Source: Sipunculus nudus (Eukaryota; Annelida; Sipuncula; Golfingiida; Sipunculidae). Taken from it: 64,000 nucleotides of DNA. Made by a program: the position numbers and the translations under genes. The notes under the pieces were generated by a model. The model made no database searches and was not told the DNA's origin. It saw nothing but the letters and a program-made list of their open reading frames with translations. The DNA is taken from positions 30,301,339 through 30,365,338 of the forward strand of contig CM049316.1 in the NCBI GenBank assembly GCA_026874595.1, in the 5' to 3' direction. Below, one piece after another: positions 47,201 through 59,200 of this stretch (positions are counted from its first letter, which is position 1; each line of letters starts with the position of its first letter).

Positions 47201-50200
47201 ATTATCACAATAATATTGACACCATGGTGTATGATGTTCAAGTATTGTTTATTTTTATCAGTTTTTTTTTTTAACTCAGTATAAATATTAATCATTACAG
47301 TTTCTCACCTGAATTTAATTATCAGCAAAATTCACGCATACTTAATGAGGTCAGAGGTCACAAGACCTGCACATTTGCCGTGCTCTTGTCCATCTTAATT
47401 TCGTGACAGTATTTAGAGAAGTGCAAAGTATGGAAATGGGCTATTTATTCAATTGTTTATCTTCATTTTCATGTTGCAGTACTGGTAAACACCCAGTTAT
47501 TGAACAAGAAGTCACCCCAGTCATACTTGTACAGCACATTGAAAGGTAATTGCTCACCAGTACCCTCATAACTGTTAATAGTCAATACCAGGATACACTT
47601 GTAAATACTCATTTATATGTTGTTTTCTATGGTTTAACCTGATAGTTTTATGATGAGTGACCCTCAGACAAGCACTAAGCAGGTCCCTTAATTGATTTAA
47701 AGTTTATAAACTATTCATGTAGAATTTTAAAAGATAAATGAAAGAAATCATTTGTTTTTAATAACATATGGTATCAATGGTATTAATGAGAAATGGTAAA
47801 ATATAACACTATGATTTGACCAGATTCATGAACCATCAAATCAGCAATTAAGCAGAATTTGTTAATTATCTCTTTGATACTTTGTTTTCAGTGGATATAT
47901 CATACTCTATGATCCTGAGTTGTCATATGTGTTCAGCATATATCTAAATAAAGATATTTTTTATTATATCTTTATTAAATCATCTCAGTTCAGATTTTGA
48001 CATGATGTCCTGCAGATTAATGTTCATTGCTTTGACTATGGAATAAGGTGATTTTCTGAACATAATGTATTTATGAATGTTTTGATTTAAAGCCAAAATG
48101 CTGAGATTCAGAAGAATGCAATAGCATTAATTAATGCTCTGTTTATGAAAGCTGAACCAGAAAAGAGAAAGGTATGTGTAACAAATTAGTGAGTGCAAAC
48201 AGAATCAGATATGTATTTTGTATTGCATGGTTTTTCTCCAGTAAGAAATCAGTGTGCTGAAATGATCAAGCAAATAATGGTGTCTGTGAAAACTTTACTG
48301 TTAGCACAATAGGAAACAATTTCTACACAAAAACCTTGATTTTTTTGCATTTTCAAAATTATATGTCTGTGCCGTGTATTGCACATTGTACACATATACA
48401 GGGTAAACAGTAGATTATTTTTTTCCCCTTAATACTATAGATGTAAATTCACTATACTTTTAATCACATTTGTCTGTAAATAATTATATATTTGATCCAC
48501 CTTCAAGTTTATGGATTTATTCATTCAGAAAGTTATGTAATACCAACATTTAGTATTTGCATCAGCCATAAAGTTCCCATGTTTGGTATCCCTTTGATAA
48601 AGGTTAAAATACAGTCTGAAAATAAATATTGCATGTGGATTTTTTTTTTAATTTTCATGATATTAGATCTGTTTGTGTATAATTTTCAAGGAAAAGTTGT
48701 GTGTTTTGTTTCAGGACATTGCTGAAAACTTGCAGTCCAAACACATCAGGAACATCATATTAGAGGTACAGTGTTCGTCCTTGTTTTCTATATCTTCCTT
48801 GAATTTTCTTTTTATAAATCACTCATATGGCATACTCTTCATTTAATCTGATCCGGTGGGAATCTGATGTGGTTAATCTACTGGGAGTCTGCTGTGGATA
48901 ATCTACAGGGAATCTACTGTGGGTAATCTACTGGGAATGAGGGAAATATCACATTTTGTTATAAAGTTGAGGTTTGTCTATCTGAACTGTTTTTCCAAAA
49001 ATCATTCATCCAAACTGAGAACTGAAAAATTTGATTGTTCATCTTAAAACCAAAATATGAAAAAAATTTGGCCCAAAAAAATTAATTATATGTTTCTCAG
49101 GCATAGCAAGCAGGTGGCTTTTTATTTATTTTTTTTTAACCTTGGAAATAGCATAAAATATTGTTATCTCTCATGATCATGAACTGGTACAGAAATGACA
49201 AGCAAAGGTAAAAATATTACATAATAAATGATGCATACATCACATTTGTCAAAAGTTTGAAAGGATCCTTAAAATATGCAACATTTTCATTTCTTTTACA
49301 TGTAAAATTTTCACATGCAAACCAGATTATATAGGACTTCCGGTGTCAATATTTGGCGGTGAATCTTGGAACATGGGGGGGCCCTGCTGACAGTCATGAC
49401 TTTGAGGATTCCCCATTGAAATGCATGATGGTCACGTGTACTTAAAACAAGATCTGAGATTGTTTAATAAAGAATAACATTAGAAATTTCTTTAAATCTG
49501 ATGCATTTTTGTTGATTTTTCATATTTTAATTTTAATTGCAAAATAAGTACACTGAAAGTTTGTTTAAAACAAGATCCCTGCTGATGGGCGGCCATGTTT
49601 ATTCAAGCCAAACTGTCCCACAGCATGAAAATAGTGAAAGCAAGCAAATATATTCTCTTCATTGGACAAAATTTTACATTTGAATACCATCAAACAAAAA
49701 ATAGACCCATTCTTTGTGTTTACTTAAAGATAAGTTTAGATTTTTATGGAAACCGAGCTTATTAACTTATCGTTAGCTGTGAACACTAGCACTGCATTGC
49801 AGCCACTAAAAAAATAGTTCTGAAAGACTGAAATAGGAGATATAATAATCAAAACAAACGATGTTAAGGTAAAACTGGTCAAAAGTTTAGAGAAATTTTC
49901 TGTATGTTGAAGTATATTGATGGGTAAAATGGACCAAGTATCATTAGGAGTGAAGAGAACCACGTGACCAACATGGCGGTATGAGACGTGGAGAGAAAGG
50001 TCTCTGGATATAAGCGAATTGTAACCACGTGAAAAAAGGGCTAGAAATGCCACCAAAAGGTAAAAGAGGGAGGGGAGGAGAAAAAGCTAGTGAGAGTGAG
50101 TCTTCAGAGACAATAGAAGCGTATTTGACGCGAGAAACTGAAAGTTTGTCTGATGATCAGGGACAAATGGCGGAGGCGAGCCCAACAGAGCTCGGCACGC

Positions 50201-53200
50201 TTGAGCGGAGACTAACAGATTTAATTACAAGGGTGGCCAGTGGTATCAAAGCGGAATGTAAGAAGATCAGAGATGAATTTACTGAAAAGTTTGACAGTCT
50301 GAAAGGATTACAAACGAGTCTTGAGTTTACACAGGCACAGGTTAAAGAACTTGGAGAAGATAAACTTAAGCTGGAACAACGGGTGAAAGAACTAGAGATA
50401 AAACTTGAGAATAACCAGAGAGAATTGTTGGTCTACAAAGGTGAAATACGGGAGAAACTAAATCAAATCGAGAGACACAGCAGAGAATATAATGTCAGAG
50501 TGAAAGGAGTAAAAGAGGAAAAAGGTGAAAATGTCAGACAGAAAGTGGTCAAAGCACTTGAAAAACAAGGAGCCGGGAGGGCAGACATGCTCAGTGAGAA
50601 AATTGAAGTAGCCCATAGAATAGGTCTATGGAAAGACAATCGAGACCGGCACATTATTGTGAGATTATTTAGTAGAGAGGACCGCCAGGAGCTATTGACG
50701 AAAACTAAAAGGCGTGGGCCAGGTGGGAAGAATATGGTGACCGAGGATCTTACTAAAATGGACTTAGCATTGAAGAAAAAGGCCATTCCGCTCATGAATG
50801 AAGCCCACGCAAATAATCAGAAAGCCAGGTTCACAAGAGGCCGACTGATCATTGATGGGAAACAAGTGCCCATTGAACAGTCTCGCGTCGGGGAAACGGC
50901 GAGCCAAGGCTCTGATATTCCTACAATAGGCAATGTGACCAGCTGAACAGTGAATGGCGTCTATGCGGACAGGCGGGTTGTAACTGAGGGCGACACCTTC
51001 TGGACATTGTCAAAACCAGCTTAAGCTGTCAGAGACGGTGGTTCTGGTTATGAGAGACTGTACATAAACATTATGTAAGTTTATTTTTGGAACCATTCGT
51101 AACAAAACGTTACATATATGTATATGTATTTTTCATACGTGTAATTGTAACATGAAATGATCATTCGATCTTTGTGATTTTATAAGGCTGTCTTAAGTTT
51201 CAAGATAGCTTGTTTTCTGAATTTGTGAAATAAGGTAAATTGTATTATATATATGAAACTATGGCATTGTTGACAAAGCTTGTTAGTAGATCTGTATAAT
51301 ACCAGCAATCGGGCAGAGATATTAAAACAGTTTATTTTTAATTGGTCAGGGTTTGAATACATGCATATTAAGTAATTATATGTATGCATATTTATGTACT
51401 TTATTCACTTCTCAGATTTAATTACATTCATGAAATTGCAGCAAGTGGATTACTTCACAACGTCCTTGATGGAGAAATCTGGTTACATCTTATTTAACTT
51501 TATTTATCTATTTATTTTGTGAATTTATGATCTTGATACATATTTCAATGTTAAATTTATAAAAGCAATTGCAGGAATCTAAATGCTTGAAAGATCTTTT
51601 ATTTAATCATTTATTAATGTTTGTGACATGGTGATTGTGACATCTATGTAAACATTTCATCTTTATTATTGAAATTGTGGGAAGCAAAATGTTTGCCTAG
51701 TGAAAGGTCTTTATTTATTCATGTATTTTTATTTTTTTTTTTTTAATCTTGAATTTGTGATTTTGATATCCATTTATAAATTCTATTTTTATTAATGCCA
51801 TTGCAGAAAGTATATGCTTGAATAGCTTTTATATGGGGCAAACTGAATTTAATCATTTATACTGTTATGAAGACAAAATGTCAGACCGTTTTGTTAATAA
51901 CAAAAGTGTATCTCGAGACCAGTATGTTGGACACAGTAACACACCGGGCTATCAGAATTCACACCGGTTAGCTCGATGGTGGAACTTCACTGTTTTGTGT
52001 ACCTTCATTGTTACTACAGAAGTCAGAGAGATGACAAAAATAACATAATCACTTTTGAAACCTATGTATTCATTGTATTTTTATTAATTTGTTTTATGCT
52101 TAGTGGAAGCTACATAATTTGTAAGTGGAGTTCCTATAGGTTTGTGCTTATAGATATATTAGAAGAGTCTCTTGTGAGATGTAAAACATATCAGGTAGAA
52201 TGTAACATTAATTTATATTTCCAAAAATTTTGTGGGAAAATTATATTTAAGCATATTATGCCTGGTACACTCAGGATACTTCACATGATAATTTACATAC
52301 ACCTACAACTACTTCGAGTCAGATTTTAATGTATTAAGCATGAATGTTAGGGGTTTTAGAAATTTAAAGAAAAGAAGAGCCATATTCAGTTGGGCAAGGA
52401 AACATAAATCAGATATTGTGATGTTACAAGAAACTTACAGCGAAAATATGGATGAAAATTATTGGAAACATGAGTGGGGAGGAGAAGTTATTTTTAGTCA
52501 CGGCACCAGTAACAGCAGGGGGGTAGCCTGTTTTATTTCCAATAAAATTCAGTGTAAAATTGTTAACAAATATACTGACAAAGAAGGAAGAATCATAATC
52601 TTCAAAGCAGATATAAATAATAATATATGGAATATTATAAACTTGTATGCACCAAATGAGGAAAGAAAACAAATTTTGTTTTACAGAGACCTAAAATTAA
52701 TGCTGAAAGAGATGGAAATTGAACCTGATGATAACATTATACTTGGAGGTGATTGGAACTGTGCTTTAACATTAAGGGATAAAAAGGGGGGTCAAGGTCT
52801 TTGTAAATTAAGAGTTGTAACTGAGATAATGAAGATAAAAACCAGTCTAGATTTGAAAGATATATGGAGAATGAAAAATCCAGAAAAAGAACAGTATACA
52901 TGGCGACAAAGATCAAAAAAGATTTACAGCAGGTTAGACTATTTTCTTATATCTAATAGTGTGCAAGAACATGTAATGAATACCTTAATACTACCAGTGT
53001 TTAAGTCCGACCACTCAAGCATCACAATTACTTTTAATAAAAATGAAAATGAAAAAAGAGGGAGAGGATATTGGAAGTTTAATAACAAACTTTTAGAAGA
53101 TAAAAAATATAGAGATTTAATGAATTCAAAGATAGAGGAATGGCTTCAGAAGAAAGACGATTTTAATCCAAACCTATTCTGGGAATTGATCAAATATAAA

Positions 53201-56200
53201 ATTAGAAAAGAAACTATAAAATATGCAAAAAATAAAAGCAAAGAATTAAAAGAACGAGAATTAAGTATTATTGGAGAGCTTCAAATTTTAGAAGATGATG
53301 AAAGCAATCAAGAAAAGTATAGTGAATTACAAAAAGAATTAAATGAAATTTACAAAATCAAGGTAGACGGAATAATTACAAGGGCAAAAATTAGAGGGGT
53401 AGAGAAGGGAGAGACAAATTCAAAATATTTCTATAGCTTAGAGAAAAGGAATGGGAATAATAAATATATAAAACAATTAGAAGATAGTGATGGCATGATG
53501 ATTACAGGTATGCAGAATATTCTTCAGGAAGAAAAAAGATTTTTCAAAAAGCTTTATTCGTCTAGAAATATAAATTCAATACATTTAAATACAAATCCTT
53601 TCCTAAATAATGATAATATTCCAAAACTTACTACAGAAGAGCAACTGTCATGTGAAGGATATTTATCTGTAGAAGAATGTCTAAAAGCAACAAAAACCTT
53701 TAAGAAAAATAAGTCGCCAGGAAATGATGGACTCTCATCTGAATTTATACTATGTTTTTGGGAGAAGCTAGGAAACGTTATGGTCCACAGTTTTAATTAT
53801 TCTTTAGATTTAGGTATAATGACACCATCACAGAGGCAAGCAGTTATAACATTAATTGAGAAAAAAGATAAAGATCGTACAAAACTAAAAAACTGGCGCC
53901 CAATCTCCCTTCTTAATACGGATTACAAAATTATGACAAAAGCTCTTTCATTCAGACTTAAATCAGTATTATCAAAATTGATACACAAGAATCAGTATGG
54001 ATATATGAAAGACACATCAACAACGGAAGCTGTAAGAACTATTTTAGACGCCATATATTATATTGATTCAAGAAAATTAAATGGAATTTTATTAACTATA
54101 GATTATGAAAAGGCTTTTGATACTTTAGAATGGAAATTTATATATGCTACATTAAAGAAATTTAATTTTGGAGATTCCTTTATTAAATGGATTAAATTGT
54201 TATATAATGATATTCAGGCTTGTGTAATAAATAATGGCCATTCTTCAGGATATTTTGAAATAGAAAGGGGGGTTAGACAAGGAGATCCGCTATCACCATA
54301 TTTATTTATATTGTGTTTAGAAATAATGGCTATTAATATTCGTAATAATCAAAATATACAAGGAATAAAAACTCAACATGAAGAATTGAAATTGACCTTA
54401 TACGCGGATGATACCACAGTAATTGTAAAAAATATTGATTCTTTGAAAAGGGTTATGTCGCTTTTCAATGAATTTACATGGTACTCAGGATTACAGATGA
54501 ACAAAGATAAAACCGAGGCAATGTGGCTGGGACAATGTAAGAATAATGATGAAAAACCCTTTGGTCTAAAATGGCAAGATTGTGTCAAAGTGTTGGGAGT
54601 TCATATATCGTGTAATACTGAAATAATGGATAGACACAACTTTGAGGATAAACTTCAAAGTATTTATAGGATAACTAACATATGGAAACAAAGAAATTTA
54701 ACCCTACAAGGAAGAATACTAATAACTAAGACCTTATGTTTTTCAAAGCTAACACATATATTATCAAACTTTATTATACCAAAAAGATTTAAGGATTAAT
54801 TAAGTAAGTTAATGTGGACATTTATATGGAAAGGGAGAACTAGGGGGAAAGTGAAAAGAGAAGTTTTGGTAAAACCAATAGGAGAAGGCGGTTTAAATAT
54901 GTTACATATTGATAGTTTTATAAAAGCACAGCACGTTATGTGGATCAAAAGGTACTTTAATAGAACACAGAAAGATTGGAAATTACTCCTTGATATATTT
55001 TGTGAAAGAATGGGAGGTACAAAACTTTTACTTAAATGTGACTATGAACAAAATCAGTTGAGAAAGGTGTTGCCAGATATATATGTTAATATATTGATGA
55101 CTTGGAAAGAAATTAGAGGGCAAAATTTGTTAAGTCCTTGTATCTGGAATAACAAAAACATTAAAATTAACAAGCAAAGTATTTTTGTGAATTCTCTTTT
55201 TCATAAAGGATTAGTGTATGTTAATCAAATGTATAAGAGCAATGGAAATCCAGTTAGTTTCCAATATTGGGTCAACAAAGGAGCAAAAACCTGTGATTAT
55301 TTAATTTATAGGGCAATCTTAAAACAGTGCAGGGGATTGATTTACAAAACTGAGATAGAAAATGCAGAGAACGAGGAGAGATTGAAACAATGTAAGATAA
55401 AAAAGAGTTATGTATCTATAGAGAAAATTAAATCAAAACAAGCTTATGATTTTTTTGTTGATCGGATAAAGAGTGGGCAACATACAACAAAAGAAAAATT
55501 GAGTATAAGGTATAATTTATCAGAAGAAGAATGGGAAACTTTGTTTTTAAATGCTGCTTCCTTATGTAAAGGTAAAAAGCTGTGGGAATTTCAGTATAAA
55601 ATTTTGCACGATTATTTATATTTAAATGGAAAATTATTTAAATTTGGTCTTACAGAAACCCCTAACTGCAGATACTGTCAATTACATATTGAGGATTATG
55701 CACATTTATTTCTAAGATGTGATGTGGTGAAGTTATTATGGCAAGAAGTCATTAGTTTTTATAATATATCACCAGAATTTATATGTGAGAAATTTATTAT
55801 CTTTGGTATACCAGAGAAACATCATAAAAAAGAGAATAAAATTTTCCTACATGTCAAAGATTTTATTTATAAGACAAAGGAGAGTTATATGCTTAGTATA
55901 GAAAACTTTAAAAATTACATGAAGTTTGAAAAAAGGGTAGAATGCACTCAAAATAAGAGAGATAGTAATTGGTGTTTACTTTGGGAATCAATTGAAGGAA
56001 ACTGTTAATATCATATATGTTAATACTAAAGCCAAACCATCTTTATATTTTATGTAATTTTCTATGTCTATTGTTGTTTGTCGTGTTTTGTTTAAGTATA
56101 TGTATATGTCCACTCTGTTTTTGTATGTTCATTGTATCTTGTTTGTTTCAATAAAAAAAAAAAAAAAAAAAAAAAAAATCATTAGGAGTGAAACTCACTG

Positions 56201-59200
56201 TCGCAGGAGTCGTAGATTATAATTTTTTAGTAATGGTCAATTATGTTACCAGGACACCCCCTGACACTATGGTAATAATAACATTTGACGCAAGGTGGTG
56301 CCTGAGAAACATAATTAATTTTTTTGGACCTATTAAATTCTGATTTTCCAGGGCTAATTAGCAATAATGTCAATAAATTTTATATGATATATGAATTAAA
56401 TTGATGGAAAACCTTTCAAAAAAGCTCTTGCCAATGTTAATTTTGGATTAGCTGTCTGTCAGTCTCTGTCTAAATCTGGTGCTCAGCGTTTGCAGGATGG
56501 CAATCATGTAGCCTCCAAAACCTGAAACCTGTTGCATCACGGCACATCAAAGTGTTAACAAGGGTTATAGCAAGATATGATCTGTTACTCTGAGAAATGG
56601 GATTGAATAAAAATATTCCCTATGGTTTAACATACCAATGTTCACATTATGTTGCATGTCAAAAGGCCTGTAATAAAAAATAACCATTCTGGAAAGCATA
56701 AAGAACATCAATAACTGATTTTTTTGTCCAGAGAAAACTGAAGCATTAACAGCCCAGTAGACATCTTGCACTTGGTTGCAGTCCTGTATAATACTTTATA
56801 GGCCTGTTTCCTATTATGTTCATATTTTTATTTCCTTGGTGCAAAATAGTGCTGAGAATAGAACAGTAATGTTTTTCAGTGGTCAAATATACAATACACA
56901 TAGATGTACTGAACAATGAACAATGGATATTTGTTAAATCTTACAGTTGTGTATGGAGTGTTATAATCACAGTTAACTGCAGGGGCAGTCTATGGACTCC
57001 ACATTGCATCAGTCACTAAAAAAAGCAATTGAGGAGTCCATTCTTATGGGCTAACTATCATGATGAAAGTGTTTATCTAAATGATTGTTTTTCCCAACAA
57101 AAAATAAGTGACTTAGTCCCAAAGCCTTTTGATTCTGAACATTAATAATATTTATTTACCTTTACAGCGTGTTTTGAATGGTCCTAATCCAGTGGGTCCA
57201 GGGATGGCACATGAGTTGTATGTGCTTCAGAGTCAGATGTTTAACCTTTTAGAGGAGCGGCTGCACACTGAAGTGGACCCTAATAATCAGGTATGGGCAG
57301 CAGACAATATGATGGAAAAAACATGGATACTGTGCATTTCTTTAGAATTATCATGCCTCAGTTTACATTCCTGAAGTCAGTTATGTGGAGGATTTAAAAA
57401 CATTTGCCTCCATGTCAATAAATATCTTATTGTTCTTTCAGTTTGGGTAATGATGATATCTTATATTAAGGATTATCACAAGATCTGATGGCTGTGATCA
57501 ACATATCCTTTATTTCTCTGTTATTGTGATTTCATGATACATGTTTTGCCAACAGTTTTGGTACACAAACGCCCCCCTTTTTGGTTTATTACCTGAAGAT
57601 AATGGCTTCATCAGGGTCACAGTTGTTCTGAAAATCAATTACTTTCAAAGATAATGTGTATTTAAATGAATTGCTTGAAATTCTATTAAGAATTTATCAT
57701 TATAATATAAAAGAAATATATAGATTTTTGTTTATTAAAAATGATGATATTGATAAACTGACAGAATCAGATTATAAAATGGAAGCTTACTGATGATTAA
57801 TATAATTAAAGAGAGAGACAGAGAAGGAGAGAAAAAGAAAAAAGAAAGAGAGGGACCGACAAGAGAGAAAAAGAGAGAGAAAGAGAATGAACATCTGACA
57901 TGAAATTGATAACTGGCTTTAGCTTAAACAAAAAAATATAGGCAACTGGGTTATCATATTATCATCAGATTGTTTATTAAGTGAGGTTTTTCTGAAAATG
58001 TATATGGATCATGATAGCAGCTGCTTTGTCCCATGTGTTGGCTATATACTTCTGTTTTGTGTGATGTCATAGGTGGCCTTAAAACACCTGAACGAGCTGC
58101 GTCGTGTTGCATTCGAAGGTGAGCAAGATCCATCACAGAGTCCACAGAGGAAACACAATGTCCATGTGGCCAAGGGCTGGGTCAAACTCGGGTTTGAGGT
58201 AAGAATCAGTGGTACCATGACTGCTCTCAGGGATGAGATGGTTCTGCCAAGGCCAGAATTGTATTCAGAACTTATTCAAGTTCCTCTTGTATATATTGGT
58301 TCAAGACCCATCTGCCAAGTAGTTCCAAATTCTTCCACAAGATTCCACTTTCTGTTTTGCTACCATTTAAGTTACTATGAATGTTAACAATATGTACACA
58401 TAAAACGATGCCAAAATTTGTGCTGCATCGCCATAAAGATCTACAATAACTCTAGAGTTTAAACTCTTGATGGCCTCCAATTACACCCCCAAACAAAATT
58501 ATGTTGACACTAATAATGGTAAAGGTTGGGTTTATATGTGATAATGTGAGTCTCATCTGACTTCCTGTGCTTTTTGGCTTGTTCATTCATGTAGTTTTTC
58601 CTAGACCACGTGGGAACATGTAATCCAAGCACCCATTATAAGCACCCTTAGGTTATTCATACTGTATTTTACTATATACTGTGGTTGCCTTTTTGTTCGT
58701 GAGGGTTTTAAGTTCGCGATATTTGTGAATTTGACATAGTCAGGAATATGAAACCCTCGGGAATAAGATGCCCCATCAACTAAAATGAACAAGAGTGGAT
58801 GATGCATCTACACAAACGGGTTACTTCTTATACCTTTGGAAACAACCTAAAGTCACAACCTAGTCCAAACTGGCCCAGGCTCACAAGCACTAGTCTAATC
58901 ATTGTATAACACGCAGTAATCACACAAGATATATCGATTGTGACATCGGTCAAAGTGAATGACTGAACCAGAAATGAGTGAGGTATTGTCGGATCAATTC
59001 TAAATTTAAAATCAATACAAATACTGCCGTAATTTTAGCCTCACGAATATATAGCCAACCACATTATACTATTTATATACATATTTATGTTTATATGTTA
59101 TTTTATTTTCTTGTTAATAACAAATGAACAGACACTGGTGAGGAATACAGGAAATATGACTCATATATTGATATATATTTTGATTGTATAATCTGAACAT

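Larger units (their letters stand above)
44296..48714 (+). other. ELMO introns 4-9
   Basis: Contents beyond exons are the SINE (intron 5) and GAGGTCA repeats (intron 7). Introns 4, 6, 8 and 9 show nothing. Confidence 0.55.
49955..56178 (+). mobile_element. L1/Tx1-type LINE, nearly intact, in ELMO intron 10
   Basis: A 6.2-kb element has a short 5' UTR, ORF1, a 1.4-kb spacer, ORF2, a 3' UTR with AATAAA at 56150-56155 and a poly(A) tail of about 26 A. It is bounded by exact direct repeats of 15 bp (49940-49954 and 56178-56192), the hallmark of target-primed insertion. The protein set (coiled-coil RRM ORF1, apurinic-type endonuclease plus reverse transcriptase ORF2 with a C-terminal cysteine/histidine motif) places it in the L1/Tx1 group. 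Intact ends, exact duplications and a single stop in ORF2 point to a recent insertion. It has the same orientation as the host gene. Confidence 0.93.
49070..56330. mobile_element. Older Harbinger-like MITE split by the LINE
   Basis: The left end at 49070 (GGCCCAAAAAAATTAATTAT, then GTTTCTCAGGCA) is the inverted match of the right end finishing at 56330 (TGCCTGAGAAACATAATTAA and on to TTGGACC). Removing the LINE and one duplication leaves about 1.0 kb. The inner part of the ends (CTCAGGCA) matches the intact MITE at 20218-20555. The flanking duplication is not clear, as expected for an old copy. Confidence 0.55.

Noticed and set aside
50029-50046. LINE ORF1 start at GTG 50029
   Set aside because: Non-ATG codon; the ATG at 50047 in the same frame has a better context and gives the full domain set.
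57560-57625. CTGATGA on the minus strand near 57610 as a second hammerhead
   Set aside because: No GAAA core at the right spacing and no stem I partner.
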